Of a stretch of 8,163 bases of DNA, positions 6,968 through 8,163 are shown in pieces (position 1 is the stretch's first letter; each line of letters begins with the position of its first letter). The notes below the pieces were generated by a model. It saw only the letters and a program-made list of their open reading frames with translations. It had not been told where the DNA came from and made no database searches. The translations under genes and the position numbers were made by a program. Source of the DNA: Saprospiraceae bacterium (GTDB lineage Bacteria; Bacteroidota; Bacteroidia; Chitinophagales; Saprospiraceae); contig JADZBJ010000095.1 of NCBI GenBank assembly GCA_020852155.1, positions 1 through 8,163 of the forward strand, in the 5' to 3' direction.

Positions 6968-8163
6968 GTGGGGGTCATTCAACGACAAAGTCTGAAGTAT
7001 TCAGCCGTTAACCTGATCGGTTTGTGTGTGGGCGCGATCAGCACCCTTTTTGTCTATCCGCATGCGCTGGAAGCCTACGGACTGGTGCAAATGATGCTGA
7101 CAACCGGCATCGTGGCCTTACCTATTCTGGCTTTTGGCGCCAATACGGTTGCCATTCGTTTTTTCCCTCGATTTGAAGATAAAACACAGGATCACCACGG
7201 TTTTTTGCCCTTATTGCTGTTGTTATGCGGCATCGGCTGTCTGATTGGCGCGGTGTTGGGCATGTCGTTTTGGCCTGCTTTTGAAGCGCGTTTTAGCAAC
7301 AACCCATTGGCGCAACAATACCTTTGGATGGCCGGACCGATGGCTGCTCTTTGCGCTGTCAGCACGGTGCTGTTGGTGTATTGTTCCAATTTCAAACGCA
7401 TCGTTGTCCCGTCGCTGATTTTTGATTTTTCCATGAAATTAGCGGTGCCGCTGTTGCTCATCGGCGTTTGGCAGCAATGGTGGACGTTACCGACGGCCTT
7501 GTGGGGCTTGATGGCGCATTGGAGTCTGATACTTGTGGGACTCATTGCCTACCTGAAATGGCTGGGCGAATGGCGCTGGAAACCGGATTGGACTTACCTG
7601 ACGCCATCATTGAGGCGCGAAATTGGCATGTTCATCCTGTTTGGCGCTTTCGGTGCGCTGGCGCTTCAGTTGGCTACGCGTGCGGATACATTATTCGTAG
7701 GCGGCCTGAAAGACGTTCGCTCGGCGGGCATTTACAATATCGCAGCCTATATCGCAGCAGCGATAGACATCCCTACAAAAGGTCTGTACGGTGCGAGCGC
7801 ATCCTTTGTAGCCAAATACCTGGCGGAAGAAAAATTTGAGGAGTTGGGCGATTTGTACCGAAGGGTTTCCATCAACCTGCTGGCAGCGGGACTGCTCCTG
7901 TTTGGTTGCGCCTGGGTATCGGTTGACAGCCTGTTTCAGGTTGTTCCGAATGGTCAGGAAATCGCTGCCGGTAAATACGTGCTGCTGTTTATTGGTCTTT
8001 CGCGCATTGTGGAAATGGGGTCAGGCCTGAACCACTACCTGGTATATTATTCAAAGCATTACCTGTGGTCGTTGGTAGCGCTGGCCGTTCTGGCAGTGTG
8101 CACGATTTCGATGAATGTTTATTTGGTGCCCATTTACGGCCTCAATGGAACAGCCATCGCCAC
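6968..8163 (+). CDS. Wzx/MATE-like polysaccharide flippase, 3' end cut by window
   Basis: An open frame runs from a GTG at 6968 to the right edge (398 codons plus two bases), against about 480-500 residues usual for the family. An in-frame stop at 6947-6949 leaves the GTG as the only standard start giving the full N-terminus. That N-terminus, MGVIQRQSLKYSAVNLIGLCVGAISTLFVYP, is the typical amphipathic start and first membrane segment of Bacteroidota polysaccharide-biosynthesis flippases. At least ten hydrophobic segments follow, with family-like stretches RADTLFVGGLKDVRSAGIYNIAAYIA and VPIYGLNGTAIA near the visible end. The predicted role is to flip undecaprenyl-linked oligosaccharides across the inner membrane for O-antigen, capsule or exopolysaccharide. 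It begins 14 bp after the propeller gene, so it is probably co-transcribed, and overlapping frames show no competing gene. Confidence 0.9.
   Translation, partial: MGVIQRQSLKYSAVNLIGLCVGAISTLFVYPHALEAYGLVQMMLTTGIVALPILAFGANTVAIRFFPRFEDKTQDHHGFLPLLLLLCGIGCLIGAVLGMSFWPAFEARFSNNPLAQQYLWMAGPMAALCAVSTVLLVYCSNFKRIVVPSLIFDFSMKLAVPLLLIGVWQQWWTLPTALWGLMAHWSLILVGLIAYLKWLGEWRWKPDWTYLTPSLRREIGMFILFGAFGALALQLATRADTLFVGGLKDVRSAGIYNIAAYIAAAIDIPTKGLYGASASFVAKYLAEEKFEELGDLYRRVSINLLAAGLLLFGCAWVSVDSLFQVVPNGQEIAAGKYVLLFIGLSRIVEMGSGLNHYLVYYSKHYLWSLVALAVLAVCTISMNVYLVPIYGLNGTAIA

Noticed and set aside
7468..7839. 123-codon plus-strand frame within the flippase region
   Set aside because: It is in a different frame from the continuous membrane-protein reading 6968-8163 and lacks any domain signal.

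Overview
The window reads as a chromosomal segment of a Bacteroidota bacterium, probably from the Saprospiria/Chitinophagia side of the phylum. That placement is inferred from three things: two proteins ending in type IX secretion (T9SS) C-terminal sorting domains, a PorV/PorQ-family outer-membrane protein, and a TAnnTTTG-type promoter element with no clear Shine-Dalgarno sequences. Coding density is high and all six genes I accept are intact within the window. The first and last run off its edges.

Layout. (1) 1-1021, minus strand: a family-4 glycosyltransferase lacking only its last residues. (2) 1092-1787, plus: a Crp/Fnr-family regulator, divergent from the glycosyltransferase across a 70-bp promoter region. 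(3) 1791-2173: a non-coding, strikingly symmetrical nested inverted repeat of about 380 bp lying between two convergent genes. Its outer arms are built of GTTGAA/TTCAAC words and it has a 28-bp perfect inner hairpin. (4) 2177-3271, minus: a PorV/PorQ-family beta-barrel. (5) 3272-3417: a 146-bp divergent promoter region. (6) 3418-5544, 5571-6953 and 6968-8163, plus: a tight probable operon (gaps of 26 and 14 bp). It encodes a secreted GH71/GH99-like glycoside hydrolase with a carbohydrate-binding-like module and a T9SS tail, a secreted LVIVD-repeat beta-propeller (choice-of-anchor B type) with a T9SS tail, and a Wzx-like polysaccharide flippase cut by the window end.

How it may work together (inference). 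The hydrolase and the propeller would cross the inner membrane by Sec and the outer membrane by T9SS, and end up on the cell surface or outside. PorV-type proteins are known to shuttle or help attach such cargo, and in Porphyromonas attached cargo is linked to a surface lipopolysaccharide. Finding a PorV/PorQ paralogue, two cargo genes, a flippase and a glycosyltransferase side by side therefore suggests a cell-surface glycan and exoprotein locus. The most unusual features are the nested palindrome, the GH99-like protein whose middle module resembles one I associate with GH92 mannosidases, and the propeller with a histidine near the start of several successive blades.
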